A stretch of 38,971 nucleotides of DNA from Bacillota bacterium (GTDB lineage: Bacteria; Bacillota; Clostridia; Oscillospirales; Ruminococcaceae), in the NCBI GenBank assembly GCA_023431215.1, contig JAEYXR010000112.1, forward strand, positions 1-38,971, given 5' to 3'. The position numbers and the translations under genes are program-made. The notes beneath the pieces are model-generated. The model saw nothing but the letters and a program-made list of their open reading frames with translations, made no database searches and was not told where the DNA came from. Below, piece after piece: positions 22,620 to 31,830 of this stretch. Each line of letters starts with the position of its first letter. Position 1 is the first letter of the stretch.

Positions 22620-24659
22620 TTAATCTTGGTTTTCTTTTGGAGAAGTATCTTCCGAGGTTTCTTCTAACAGAACCTCATCGGACAATTCCTCGGGAGCAGG
22701 TTGATTTTCTATTTCTTTATCAGCTTCTGCTGCGGCTTTCTTTGCGGCAACCTCTTTGGCTGCAGCAAGTTCGGCACGTTGGGCAGCTTCAGCTTCCTGC
22801 TTTGCAATCAATTCTTCCAGAGTTACCTGTTCGCGCATCAACTGATCAAAGGTCTCCCCGTCAATCTTCTCATAACGCTTAAGGTAATCAGCAAGCTGGT
22901 GTAATTTTTCCATATTGGCAGACAAAATATCATTGGCCTTTTGGTAAGCGCCATCAATGATTGCACGTACTTCGGAGTCAATGGTAGCTGCCACCTCTTC
23001 GGAGTAGCCACGATCTTGTGCAAGATCCATGCCAAGGAATACTTCATTCTGGTCTTTACCGTAAACCATGGGGCCAAGCTTATCGCTGAAGCCAAAGCGG
23101 GTAACCATTGCACGGGCAATTTTGGTGGCACGCTCAATATCATTGGAAGCACCGGTAGAGATATCATCCAAAACCAGGCTTTCTGCCATACGGCCAGCCA
23201 GCAGAGTGACAATCATCTCGTTCATCTCTTTGCGTGTCTGGTACATAATGTCCTTTTCAGGCAAGGAAAGTGTATAGCCGCCTGCACCGCCGCGGGGAAT
23301 AATTGAAACCTGATGCACTTTGTCCTGGGTTGGGCAATTAAAGGTAACAATGGCATGACCTGCTTCGTGATAAGCAGTCAGGTTGCGCTCTTTTTCCAAA
23401 ATAACATGAGACCGCTTTTCGGGGCCTACAATAACCTTTATGGTTGCTTCCTCAATTTCGGTCATGGTAATTGCCTTTTTATCCTTGCGTGCTGCCAGCA
23501 AAGCTGCCTCGTTTACCAGGTTTTCAAGGTCTGCACCGGTAAAGCCTCCGGTTGTTTGGGCAATGACTCGTAGTTCCACATCGGGGCCTATGGGTTTGTT
23601 GCGGGTATGCACACGCAGAATAGCCTCACGGCCCTTTACATCGCGATAACCCACGGTAACATGGCGGTCAAAACGACCGGGACGCATCAGAGCAGGGTCA
23701 AGAATATCCTTACGGTTGGTGGCAGCAATGACAATAACACCGGAGTTGGCTCCAAAGCCGTCCATTTCTACCAGCAACTGGTTCAATGTCTGCTCACGCT
23801 CATCGTGTCCGCCGCCAAGGCCTGCGCCACGGTGACGGCCAACAGCGTCAATTTCGTCAATAAAAACAATGCTGGGAGCTCCTTTTTTGGCCTGCTCAAA
23901 CAGGTCACGAACACGGGAGGCACCTACACCTACAAACATCTCAACAAAGTCGGAACCGGAGATGGAGAAGAATGGTACCCCTGCCTCGCCAGCAACAGCC
24001 TTGGCAAGCAGAGTTTTACCGGTACCCGGAGGGCCCATCAACAGCACGCCCTTGGGAATTCGTGCACCCAGACTATTAAACTTGCTGGGGTTTTTTAAGA
24101 ATTCTACAATTTCCTGCAGTTCTTCCTTTTCTTCATCGGCACCTGCCACATCATCAAATGTGACACGCTCGCCCTCGCTGGGTAGCTTGGGCTTTGCTTT
24201 GGCGAAGCTCATGGGGTTGCCGGCACCACGGGTTTGGCGCATCATAAAATAGAAAATGAGTACCATAGCGCCAATGGGTAACAGCACCGATACCAGTAAA
24301 GACATGAAGATGGAGGGTTCCTCCGGCTGGATGTAGTACTGATTAATAGGAGCATCGGGATGCTCCTCGTTATACTTTTGTACCAGTTCATGGGTGTCGT
24401 TGATGAACAGGTTAAGGTTTGGAACAGAATATACATGCTCATTGGTATCTCCCTTTAGCTTATACTTAAGCTCCAGAGTACCAAAATCCAAAGTATATTC
24501 CGTTACTTGCTGCGACTGAAAATAGCCTACTACCTTGTTGTATTCGGTTGGCTTTTGGCTGTTAAGGCTGGGCAACAGCTGCATGGCAATAAACAGCATT
24601 GCGGCCAGTGCACCCAGATAAATTAAAAGCCCTTTGCGATTTGAAGTCAATAGCTTCAC
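22620..24659 (-). CDS. ftsH: ATP-dependent zinc metalloprotease FtsH
   Basis: 679-aa membrane AAA+ protease that degrades misfolded and regulatory membrane and cytosolic proteins as a hexamer. Two helices (about 9-31 and 117-140) flank a small extracytoplasmic domain. Then Walker A GPPGTGKT (209-216), Walker B IVFIDEID (264-271), the Arg-finger region RPGRFDR, the zinc site HEAGH (431-435) and the third ligand Asp in STGASNDIE (about 507). The C-terminal tail after 620 is Ala/Glu-rich and acidic, longer than the E. coli enzyme. It is last in the tilS-hpt-ftsH series, 58 bp after hpt, as in many Firmicutes. Confidence 0.98.
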   Translation of the reverse strand: MKLLTSNRKGLLIYLGALAAMLFIAMQLLPSLNSQKPTEYNKVVGYFQSQQVTEYTLDFGTLELKYKLKGDTNEHVYSVPNLNLFINDTHELVQKYNEEHPDAPINQYYIQPEEPSIFMSLLVSVLLPIGAMVLIFYFMMRQTRGAGNPMSFAKAKPKLPSEGERVTFDDVAGADEEKEELQEIVEFLKNPSKFNSLGARIPKGVLLMGPPGTGKTLLAKAVAGEAGVPFFSISGSDFVEMFVGVGASRVRDLFEQAKKGAPSIVFIDEIDAVGRHRGAGLGGGHDEREQTLNQLLVEMDGFGANSGVIVIAATNRKDILDPALMRPGRFDRHVTVGYRDVKGREAILRVHTRNKPIGPDVELRVIAQTTGGFTGADLENLVNEAALLAARKDKKAITMTEIEEATIKVIVGPEKRSHVILEKERNLTAYHEAGHAIVTFNCPTQDKVHQVSIIPRGGAGGYTLSLPEKDIMYQTRKEMNEMIVTLLAGRMAESLVLDDISTGASNDIERATKIARAMVTRFGFSDKLGPMVYGKDQNEVFLGMDLAQDRGYSEEVAATIDSEVRAIIDGAYQKANDILSANMEKLHQLADYLKRYEKIDGETFDQLMREQVTLEELIAKQEAEAAQRAELAAAKEVAAKKAAAEADKEIENQPAPEELSDEVLLEETSEDTSPKENQD

Positions 24660-24717
24660 TCCTGTCTAAGGCATAACCACAGCTGTTAATGCCGTTTGGC
24701 AATGCCTGTTATAATAC

Positions 24718-25269
24718 TTATTTTTCGTAAACCTTTGGGGCTAGAATGCCCACATAGGGTAAATTACGGTACTTTTCATCGTAGTCCAGACCATATCCCA
24801 CAACAAATTCATCGGGAATAACAAAGCCTACATAGTCACTTTTAATACCGGTCTGGCGGCGTTCCGGCTTATCCAGCAGTGTTGCAATTTTTATGCTGTT
24901 GGGCTTGCGGTCACGCAAAAGCTCTACCAAATAGCTCAATGTCATACCGCTGTCTAAAATGTCTTCCACAATGAGGATGTCGTAACCCTCAATTGGTTTG
25001 TCCAAATCCTTAATTATTCTAACCACACCGCTTGTCTTTACACCACTGCCGTAGCTGGAGACAGACATAAAATCCATTTCTATGGGAACATCGATGTGAC
25101 GAACCAGGTCTGCCAGGAACACTACGGAACCTTTCAGGACACTGATTACTTTAAGATGCTTACCATTGTAATCTTTGGTAATTTGGTCACCAAGCTTTTT
25201 AGTAACTGCCTGAAGCTCCTCCTCGGTGATAAGAACTTTGCTGATGTCGTCATGCATGGGGTGTGCCAT
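24718..25269 (-). CDS. hpt: Hypoxanthine phosphoribosyltransferase
   Basis: 183-aa purine salvage enzyme that makes IMP/GMP from hypoxanthine/guanine and PRPP. The PRPP loop ILIVEDILDSGMTLSYL (98-114) and the SVLKGSVVFLADLVRHI substrate strand near 43-60 are typical, as is the DYVGFVIPDEFVVGYGLDY stretch near the end. GGAGG lies 9 nt before ATG 25269, inside the tilS 3' end; the genes overlap by 20 nt, so expression is probably coupled. Confidence 0.97.
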   Translation of the reverse strand: MAHPMHDDISKVLITEEELQAVTKKLGDQITKDYNGKHLKVISVLKGSVVFLADLVRHIDVPIEMDFMSVSSYGSGVKTSGVVRIIKDLDKPIEGYDILIVEDILDSGMTLSYLVELLRDRKPNSIKIATLLDKPERRQTGIKSDYVGFVIPDEFVVGYGLDYDEKYRNLPYVGILAPKVYEK

Positions 25270-26647
25270 GATTAGATTCCTCCAAAACTTCTATGATAAA
25301 TAAATCCTTAACATTTTCAGACTGCACACGGCGGTCAAATCCAAAGCCTTCTGCCCAAATAACACCTTGGTCATCTGCCAAAACCAAAAGACTTTTTCGG
25401 TCTTGGGGCGGAATGCCTGCTTCCTGATATAATTTTTTCAGCAGTCTTGACCCTCTTGTACCAAGTGCAATACGGTCTCCGTCCTGCTTTTGCCGCAAGA
25501 CTGCAGTACTACTTATTTTATCATAATCAGCGAAATAATTTAAGTCCCATTTGTTAATTTTTTCTTGATTTTTCAGCATATATACAGGCAATATAGCCAA
25601 TTTTACGTTCTTGCCGGTTTGAGTGAGTATAGTTTGCGGCAGACAGCTGCGTTCTATCAGTAAAACCTTATCAAAAACCTCTGTTTCGGCTACAATATTT
25701 TGAATAGTACCTACTCCGCCAAAAACATTAAACTCTTTTTTTTGCCCCAAGGAAACCTTACCGCCATACTGTAAAACCGAGCGCATCGAGTAAATGGTAC
25801 GGCTATGGGCGGTAATATTATTTTCTTCTAAAAATTCCAGCAACAGCTCGTCCCCAACTGCCAATGGTAAAGACAACACCATTTGCGCATCTATTCCCTG
25901 GCGGGTAACAGCCCTTGCTTTTGCCTCCTGCGCCAGTTGCTCCGTCAACTGCTGCTGATTGCCAATGCGTTGAATGGCCCCTGCAATCGCTTCCAGAGCT
26001 CTGAAGTTTATTGCTTCCAACTCAGGCAGCACCTGATGTCGAATACGGTTTCTGGCATATACATCTGTTAGATTGGTGGAATCGGTCATCCACATAATGC
26101 CTTTGGCTTTTAAATGTTCCTCCACATCTTGGCGGGTGCAGCCAATAAGAGGCCGAATAATGTTGTTGCGCACCGGAGGAATCCCTCGCAGTCCCCTTGC
26201 ACCGCTGCCCCTTGCCAGCCGGAACAAAAACGTCTCTACACTGTCGTTGAGGGTATGGGCAGTGGCTATTTTGGCCTGATCTCCAGCACATTCTTCAAAA
26301 AAAGCATACCGAAGCTCCCGAGCGGTTTCTTCTATCCCTTTGCCAAGTCGCTTTGCCTCAAGTGCCACATCAGCCGACAAAAGGCAAAACTCCACATCAT
26401 GCAAAAGGCACAGCTGCCGAACAAAATCTTCATCCCGCTTGCTTTCCTCTCCACGCAGATTATGGTTGATGTGGCAAGCTTTAATTGTAAGTTTCATTCT
26501 TTGCTTCTGGCTGCACAAAAAATCAAAAAGGGCAACAGAATCCGCGCCGCCGGAGACCCCGACGACGATACTGTCACCCCGATGCAGCATAGAATACTCC
26601 TTGATGGCACCCCATGCCTTGTGCTCCAGTGTTGTATGCTGTGCCAT
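25250..26647 (-). CDS. tilS: tRNA(Ile)-lysidine synthetase
   Basis: 465-aa enzyme that converts C34 of the CAU-anticodon isoleucine tRNA to lysidine with ATP and lysine. The ATP-binding P-loop VSGGADS is at 31-37, with HINHNLRGEES near 66-76, GTAHTLNDSVETFLFRL-like residues (IATAHTLNDSVETFLFRLARG) near 122-142, and a C-terminal TilS domain ending near 450. It overlaps hpt by 20 nt. It is essential in bacteria, and the tilS-hpt-ftsH order is widely conserved. Confidence 0.96.
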   Translation of the reverse strand: MAQHTTLEHKAWGAIKEYSMLHRGDSIVVGVSGGADSVALFDFLCSQKQRMKLTIKACHINHNLRGEESKRDEDFVRQLCLLHDVEFCLLSADVALEAKRLGKGIEETARELRYAFFEECAGDQAKIATAHTLNDSVETFLFRLARGSGARGLRGIPPVRNNIIRPLIGCTRQDVEEHLKAKGIMWMTDSTNLTDVYARNRIRHQVLPELEAINFRALEAIAGAIQRIGNQQQLTEQLAQEAKARAVTRQGIDAQMVLSLPLAVGDELLLEFLEENNITAHSRTIYSMRSVLQYGGKVSLGQKKEFNVFGGVGTIQNIVAETEVFDKVLLIERSCLPQTILTQTGKNVKLAILPVYMLKNQEKINKWDLNYFADYDKISSTAVLRQKQDGDRIALGTRGSRLLKKLYQEAGIPPQDRKSLLVLADDQGVIWAEGFGFDRRVQSENVKDLFIIEVLEESNHGTPHA

Positions 26648-26719
26648 CGCTTTGCTGATCCCTTCGGTTTAAAATTAAAGTTTTCCTTTGCTGTATGCAA
26701 CGCACACTTGTCTGTAGTG

Positions 26720-27070
26720 CTATTTATCTGCAAGGAAAATTGCATATGCATTGGGAATTTGTGCCGGGTAGGTTTCTTGTATTAAGCCATCATAATACAC
26801 TCTGACCTTATCCCCTGCTTTTAAGTCCGGAACACTATCTTTTAGCTTGGCGTTAAGAGAAACCCAAATAACATCACTGCTTTTAAATTCTTCTTCCTCT
26901 TTTTCAACCGATACAGTAATATACATGTCTGATATCTCGGTTATGACACCTGTAAAATTGGGCTTATTCAAAATATCCTCATTGGTCATTGGCCAGAAAA
27001 CATACACCAGTAAAAAGCAAACGGCAAAAATCCCGGCCAAGCCCAACCAAACCTTTTTTCTTTGTTCCAA
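26720..27070 (-). CDS. Membrane-anchored DUF3221-like protein
   Basis: 116 aa: a basic start (EQRKKVW), one signal-anchor helix (LGLAGIFAVCFLLVYVFW, 9-26) and an extracytoplasmic beta-rich domain with FTGVITEISDMYITVSV and GDKVRVYYDGLIQETYPAQI, which resembles DUF3221/YobA proteins. The start is TTG with GGAGGG 9 nt upstream; the nearby ATG is out of frame. It lies between dnaB and tilS on the same strand. The function is unknown; the OB-like pattern suggests ligand or protein binding outside the membrane. Confidence 0.7.
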   Translation of the reverse strand: MEQRKKVWLGLAGIFAVCFLLVYVFWPMTNEDILNKPNFTGVITEISDMYITVSVEKEEEEFKSSDVIWVSLNAKLKDSVPDLKAGDKVRVYYDGLIQETYPAQIPNAYAIFLADK

Positions 27071-27165
27071 CGCATAAGCCCTCCTTGTGTAATCTATGTA
27101 CGCATTATACTTTCAAAGAGGTACTTTTATAGCTGCTATGAACAGGATAGCAAAACAGTAGTAAT

Positions 27166-28521
27166 TTACTCTTCACGCATATACTCAACACTGGAAAAAC
27201 GGGTGTATTGGCCATCCCAGTATAGATTGATAGAGCCTGTCTCACCATGACGGTTTTTTGCTACAATGCACTTTGCTTCGGTTTTATCATCCATATTATC
27301 GTCATAATAAGCTTCGCGATACAAAAATAATACAATATCTGCATCCTGCTCAATAGAACCTGATTCACGCAGGTCTGAAAGCATGGGTTTGTGGTCACTG
27401 CGGGACTCGGTGCCACGGCTTAGCTGTGATAATGTAATTACCGGTACATTAAGCTCTTTTGCCATAATCTTCAGGTTTCGGGTAATTTCAGAAACCTCCT
27501 GCACACGGTTATCTGTACGGCGGTTGCCGCTCATCAGCTGCAAATAGTCAATGACTACCAGGCTCAAATCCTTCACCCGGCGAAGCTTCGCCTTTATCTC
27601 GGCTACCGTTGCGCCTGCGCTGTCATCAATATAGATGGGCGCACCGGCAAGGCTGCCTGTTGCGCGGGCAATTTTTTCCCAGTCGGTGTCGGTAAGGTTA
27701 CCTGTCCGCAGCTTTTGGCTTTCTACAAACGCTTCAGAAGAAAGTAAACGCTGTGCCAGCTGCTCCTTGCCCATTTCCAAAGAAAATACGGCAACTGCTT
27801 TTTTAGACTTGGTTGCCACGTTTGACGCAATGTTAAGAGCAAATGCGGTTTTACCCATACCGGGACGCGCCGCAATCAGGATAAGGTCCGATTTGTTTAG
27901 TCCGGTTATGAGTCCGTCTAAGGCAGAAAAACCTGTAGATGTTCCCAAAAAATCCTTGCGGTTTTCACCGCTTATTTTTTGCAGGTGGTCATAGGTTTCT
28001 ACCAAAACCCGGCTGATGGGTATAATGCCCTCGCTGTCCCGGCCCTCACGAATGTCATAAATCTTCTGTTCTGCCAGGTTCAACAGCTCCGTGGCATCTG
28101 CCTGGGCATCGCTTGCACTGGAGACGATGTCTCTGGATGCTGTTATGAGACTACGCAGATAATATTTTTCCCGCACGATACGTGCATACGAGCCTACGTT
28201 GGCAGTAGTAGGCACCACCTGTGCCAGCTGGGTCAGATAGATTTTTGCATCCTCAGGAGAAGCAAAGATTCCCTCCTTGCGTGCGTTGTCCAGTATGGTA
28301 ATTACGTCAATAGATTCACCCATGGTGAACATCCGCACCAAAAGGGAGTATAAATTAACATGCTGCTGCCTGTAAAAGTATTCCGGCTTTAATACTTCCA
28401 TCATATCCGGAATACACCGGGAATCTATAATGGCGGCACCCAATACCGATTGCTCCGCTTCTAAGCTGAAGGGAAGCTGTTGGGCAAATAAATCGTCCAA
28501 TCCGCTTTCCAAATCCGCCAT
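27166..28521 (-). CDS. dnaB: Replicative DNA helicase
   Basis: 451-aa hexameric helicase. The N-terminal domain begins PFSLEAEQSVLGAAI near 17-31; the RecA-like domain has Walker A ARPGMGKT (218-225), FSLEMGKEQLAQRLLSSEA as in the family, LVVIDYLQLM (Walker B) and the SQLSRGTESR loop. ATG 28521 follows GGAG by about 10 nt; a GTG at 28530 is too close to that site. It follows rplI by about 100 bp, the usual Firmicutes gdpP-rplI-dnaB order. Confidence 0.97.
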   Translation of the reverse strand: MADLESGLDDLFAQQLPFSLEAEQSVLGAAIIDSRCIPDMMEVLKPEYFYRQQHVNLYSLLVRMFTMGESIDVITILDNARKEGIFASPEDAKIYLTQLAQVVPTTANVGSYARIVREKYYLRSLITASRDIVSSASDAQADATELLNLAEQKIYDIREGRDSEGIIPISRVLVETYDHLQKISGENRKDFLGTSTGFSALDGLITGLNKSDLILIAARPGMGKTAFALNIASNVATKSKKAVAVFSLEMGKEQLAQRLLSSEAFVESQKLRTGNLTDTDWEKIARATGSLAGAPIYIDDSAGATVAEIKAKLRRVKDLSLVVIDYLQLMSGNRRTDNRVQEVSEITRNLKIMAKELNVPVITLSQLSRGTESRSDHKPMLSDLRESGSIEQDADIVLFLYREAYYDDNMDDKTEAKCIVAKNRHGETGSINLYWDGQYTRFSSVEYMREE

Positions 28522-28627
28522 CTTTGTCACACTCCGCTTCTTTTTGTTTTTTCATTTTATATACAAAAAAGCAGGCAAAAGCTTCGGTCTTCCCGAAGCT
28601 TTTTGCGGCTATATCAGTACCCGTAAA

Positions 28628-29074
28628 TTATTCCTCACCCACCATGACATACACCTTGGCAGTAACACCATTATAAAGCTTTACTTCAGCAGTATAGGTG
28701 CCAAAAGCTTTGATGTCCGTCTCAAGAGAAATCTTGCGTTTCTCCAGCTCAACACCCAGCTCTTTGTGAATAACTTCAGCAACTTCTTTTGCGGTGACAG
28801 AACCAAAAATCTTTCCGCCCGCACCGGCTTTGGCGGTAAGCTTTACAGTCTTACCTTCAATGACCGCTGCCGAAGCCTTTGCAGCCTTCAGCTCTTCTGC
28901 CAGGCGAAAAGACTCCGCAGCATCACGGTTTTTCATCTCGTTAACAGCCTGGGTTGTGGCCTTAATTGCCAGACCTTTTTTCAAAAGGAAGTTGTTGGCG
29001 TAGCCGTCAGAAACCTCAATCATCTGACCTTTTTTGCCACTGCCCTTAACATCCTGTTTTAAAATAACCTTCAT
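28628..29074 (-). CDS. rplI: 50S ribosomal protein L9
   Basis: 148 aa, the standard size. The N-terminal RNA-binding domain MKVILKQDVKGSGKKGQ, DGYANNFLLKKGLA is unmistakable, followed by the long connecting helix and the C-terminal domain (GKIFGSVTAKEVAEVI). I start at ATG 29074 with AGAGGA upstream; the frame is open to 29209, but those 45 residues are leader. The 210-nt leader after gdpP contains two perfect short hairpins. Confidence 0.97.
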   Translation of the reverse strand: MKVILKQDVKGSGKKGQMIEVSDGYANNFLLKKGLAIKATTQAVNEMKNRDAAESFRLAEELKAAKASAAVIEGKTVKLTAKAGAGGKIFGSVTAKEVAEVIHKELGVELEKRKISLETDIKAFGTYTAEVKLYNGVTAKVYVMVGEE

Positions 29075-29153
29075 AGTATTGTCCTCTTTTCTGCCGGTTG
29101 TCGGCGGATTTTTTTGTTCTTTGCTCTGTTTCATACAGCAAAGTTTGACGGTA

Positions 29154-29190
29154 TGCCCTTTGGGCACTATCGTATATGGCTTACAGCCAT
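29154..29190 (-). promoter_or_regulatory. Paired hairpins in the rplI leader
   Basis: TGCCC-ttt-GGGCA (29154-29166) and ATGGCT-tac-AGCCAT (29176-29190) are perfect, adjacent hairpins about 80 nt upstream of the L9 start. They could mark a ribosomal-protein leader or processing site between gdpP and rplI. Confidence 0.35.
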
Positions 29191-29284
29191 TTGACTGCTT
29201 ACGCATCAACTTTATATGTCTTCAATGTTACAACCGCTGTGGAACATTTTACACATAAAGCTCTTGGGCAAAGTCCAATTTATA

Positions 29285-31285
29285 TCAGACAGGCTTTACC
29301 TCTTCGGTTTGACGTTTATTTTTTCCCATCTGTTCAAAGTAGTTATCAATAGCCTCCAACAGCTTTTGACGGGCATCCTCAATGCTGATGTCAGGAAGCT
29401 GTGCTCCAGCCATGGTGAGATGACCACCACCACCCAAAGCTTCCATAATAATCTGAACATTGATTTTTCCCATACTGCGGGCTGAAATAGAAACACCGCC
29501 GCCTGCTTCGTACATAACAAAGGAAGCTTCCACGTCGCTGATATTAAGCAGCTCGTCGGCAGCCTGTGGTGCCACCACACGAATATCCTCGCTGGTGGAG
29601 TTGGTATAGGCCATTGCACAGTTACGATATACTTCGGAAGAAGATACCAAACGGGTTTTTTGCTGGTAAGACTCCATGCTGGAGGCAAATAGCTTGCGAA
29701 CCTCTACGGTATCTGCCCCCATTCGCCGCAGATATGCCGCAGCTTCAAAGGTGCGTACGCCTGTACGGATGGTAAAGTTTTTAGTATCCAGCATAATGCC
29801 TGCCAGCATAGATTCCGCCTCGGCTACACCAATTTTCTGTTTATCTCCCAAATACTGAACCAGTTCTGCCGCCATTTCACAGGTGGAGGATGCATAAGGC
29901 TCGTGGAAAAAGATAATTGCATTGTCAATATGGTTTACCATTTTGCGGTGGTGGTCAATAACAACTACATTACGGCACTTTTCATACAGCTCGGCAGATT
30001 CCAAAATGTTGCGGACATGAGTGTCCACCACAATAAGCAGGCTGTTACGCTGCAGGTGCTCCATTGCTTGTGCAGGTGAGATGATGACTTCGTCATAACC
30101 TTCATTGACAACACGCTCATATAACGGTTGGGCAAGACTGCGCCCCACATCCAAAACGATGTTACAGGGTTTACCAAAATTTTTTATTCCGGCATACAGG
30201 CCAATGGCCGCACCAAGGCAATCCAAATCTGCAAAGCGATGCCCCATGATAAATACATTATCACTGGTGCCAACAATTTCGCTGATGGCATTGGCAACAA
30301 TACGGGTGCGCACTTTGTTGCGTTTTTCTACTCCCTTGCTGATACCGCCATAAAACTCATAACCATTTTTCAGCTTAACGGCCGCCTGGTCACCACCCCG
30401 GCCCAAAGCCATATCCAGTGCCTGACGAGCAAGGGATTCTGCCTCATGCAGATTTCCAGACATAGCGCCTACACCAATAGACATTGTGGCTGCAATACGA
30501 TCGCCTGTTACCACGCTTCGAATTTTATCCAAAACCTCGAACCGGTTATCAAAAATTTGCCGCATATAACGGTCTTCTATAATAGCCAGATACCGGTCCT
30601 TATCCAGTTTGCGAACCAGGCCTTTGTTTTCTTCGGCAAATGTTTCAATAATGTGCTCAATATCTCCCATGACACGGCTGCGCTCATTTTCTTTGGCGTC
30701 CTGAAACAGCTCGGAATAGTTGTCTATGAGCATAATAAGAACAGAAGGACGAGAATCGAAATATTCGCGGGTATACATTTTAAGGTCATTATCATCGGCG
30801 AGATACACCACGTATACATGTTCTGCTCTATAATCTGTACGGGTAAGATAAGCCGTATAGAGCCTGCTGTCAATACTGATGTTATTGCCTTCGGTAAGGT
30901 TGGGTGCCGAAAAGTCTATGTCCGGTAAAAGGTCAAAAAGGCTTTGAGCAAACACATCCCGGCCAGCCAGCACCTGCTCCCGGCAGCTGTCGTTACACCA
31001 TACTATTTCTCCGTTTTCACGGGCAATAATGGTAGGAAGCGGAAACTGCGCAACCGAGTCTCTTTGGGCACCAAAAATTGCTTCGCGTATTGCTCCAAAA
31101 AACTTTTCATTGCTTTGGCTGATAGCAAGGCAGCGCACCAGCGTATATACTGCTATAATCAGCCACAATGCTCCAAATAAATAAAAATACCGGGGTTCTA
31201 TAAAATAAGTAAAACCTACAATGATGCCGCTTGACACCAACAGCAGGACATAGAGCGGTTTATAAAGGTTAAGTCTATCCAGCAT
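29285..31285 (-). CDS. gdpP: Cyclic-di-AMP phosphodiesterase GdpP
   Basis: 666-aa membrane enzyme that hydrolyses cyclic di-AMP. Two N-terminal helices (about 10-28 and 33-55), a PAS-like region (80-165), a degenerate GGDEF domain (about 175-305, with the signature replaced by LDKDRY) and a DHH/DHHA1 phosphodiesterase unit: GHRFADLDCLGAA (349-361), VDTHV, VIDHHRKM with DHH at 444-446, and GGGGHLTMAGAQ (618-629). All expected metal-binding motifs are present. AAGGAGG lies 10 nt before the ATG. It leads the gdpP-rplI-dnaB set. Confidence 0.96.
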   Translation of the reverse strand: MLDRLNLYKPLYVLLLVSSGIIVGFTYFIEPRYFYLFGALWLIIAVYTLVRCLAISQSNEKFFGAIREAIFGAQRDSVAQFPLPTIIARENGEIVWCNDSCREQVLAGRDVFAQSLFDLLPDIDFSAPNLTEGNNISIDSRLYTAYLTRTDYRAEHVYVVYLADDNDLKMYTREYFDSRPSVLIMLIDNYSELFQDAKENERSRVMGDIEHIIETFAEENKGLVRKLDKDRYLAIIEDRYMRQIFDNRFEVLDKIRSVVTGDRIAATMSIGVGAMSGNLHEAESLARQALDMALGRGGDQAAVKLKNGYEFYGGISKGVEKRNKVRTRIVANAISEIVGTSDNVFIMGHRFADLDCLGAAIGLYAGIKNFGKPCNIVLDVGRSLAQPLYERVVNEGYDEVIISPAQAMEHLQRNSLLIVVDTHVRNILESAELYEKCRNVVVIDHHRKMVNHIDNAIIFFHEPYASSTCEMAAELVQYLGDKQKIGVAEAESMLAGIMLDTKNFTIRTGVRTFEAAAYLRRMGADTVEVRKLFASSMESYQQKTRLVSSSEVYRNCAMAYTNSTSEDIRVVAPQAADELLNISDVEASFVMYEAGGGVSISARSMGKINVQIIMEALGGGGHLTMAGAQLPDISIEDARQKLLEAIDNYFEQMGKNKRQTEEVKPV

Positions 31286-31830
31286 CGCTCTGTGCCTCCT
31301 TTCTGTTTTGCCTTATATGGTACATCTGCCTTTGCACTGTAAATATGATTCAATAATTTAAAATTTGAAAGAAGATTTTTACTACTTTGCAAATTAACAC
31401 TGCGACTTTTATTGTTTCATAAAAGTGCAGCGTTATGATATCATTGCGCACTTTTGCTGCTCCCGTCAAACACATAGATACCTGCAGCCCTATGCAATAA
31501 GCACTTTGCGGTTATTGTACCATATTTTTTTTCTAAATGAAACAAAAAAGATAAAATACAGCTATTTATCCCTAATTGCTTTAATTAGCATATAAGCAGT
31601 GTAGGCATTCAATCTATCATCAACAGCCATATAATGTAGATCCATCATAAGGAAAAGCGCACGTTCCTATGCCTGATGGGCTAAGAGCGTGCGCTTTTAT
31701 TCATTGACAATCTAGCGTATGGCTACAGGATACCCTGTAGCGCATCAACAATTCATAAATTACCTACAGTAATGTATGAAAACGGCCAAGCGTGCAAATA
31801 CGCTTAAAAAATTGCCCTTTGAGCTATTTT
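31286..31830. other. Non-coding spacer with serial hairpins between rnjA and gdpP
   Basis: 545 bp without a supportable gene. Downstream of rnjA on the minus strand come, in order: AAGCGT/ACGCTT (31788-31805), GCTACAGG-atac-CCTGTAGC (31722-31741) and the 11-bp stem AAAAGCGCACG (31653-31663)/CGTGCGCTTTT (31688-31698). A weaker stem near 31410-31430 (ACTTTTAT/ATAAAAGT) lies closer to gdpP. I saw no tRNA-like or known RNA pattern. Confidence 0.6.
31653..31698. terminator. Probable terminator of rnjA
   Basis: An 11-bp perfect stem rich in GC at its inner end and ending in TTTT on either strand. The 24-nt loop is long for a terminator, so an RNA structure with another role is possible. Confidence 0.55.

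Noticed and set aside
22941..24252. Several plus-strand frames opposite ftsH (up to 163 codons)
   Set aside because: Antisense shadows of a strongly conserved gene.
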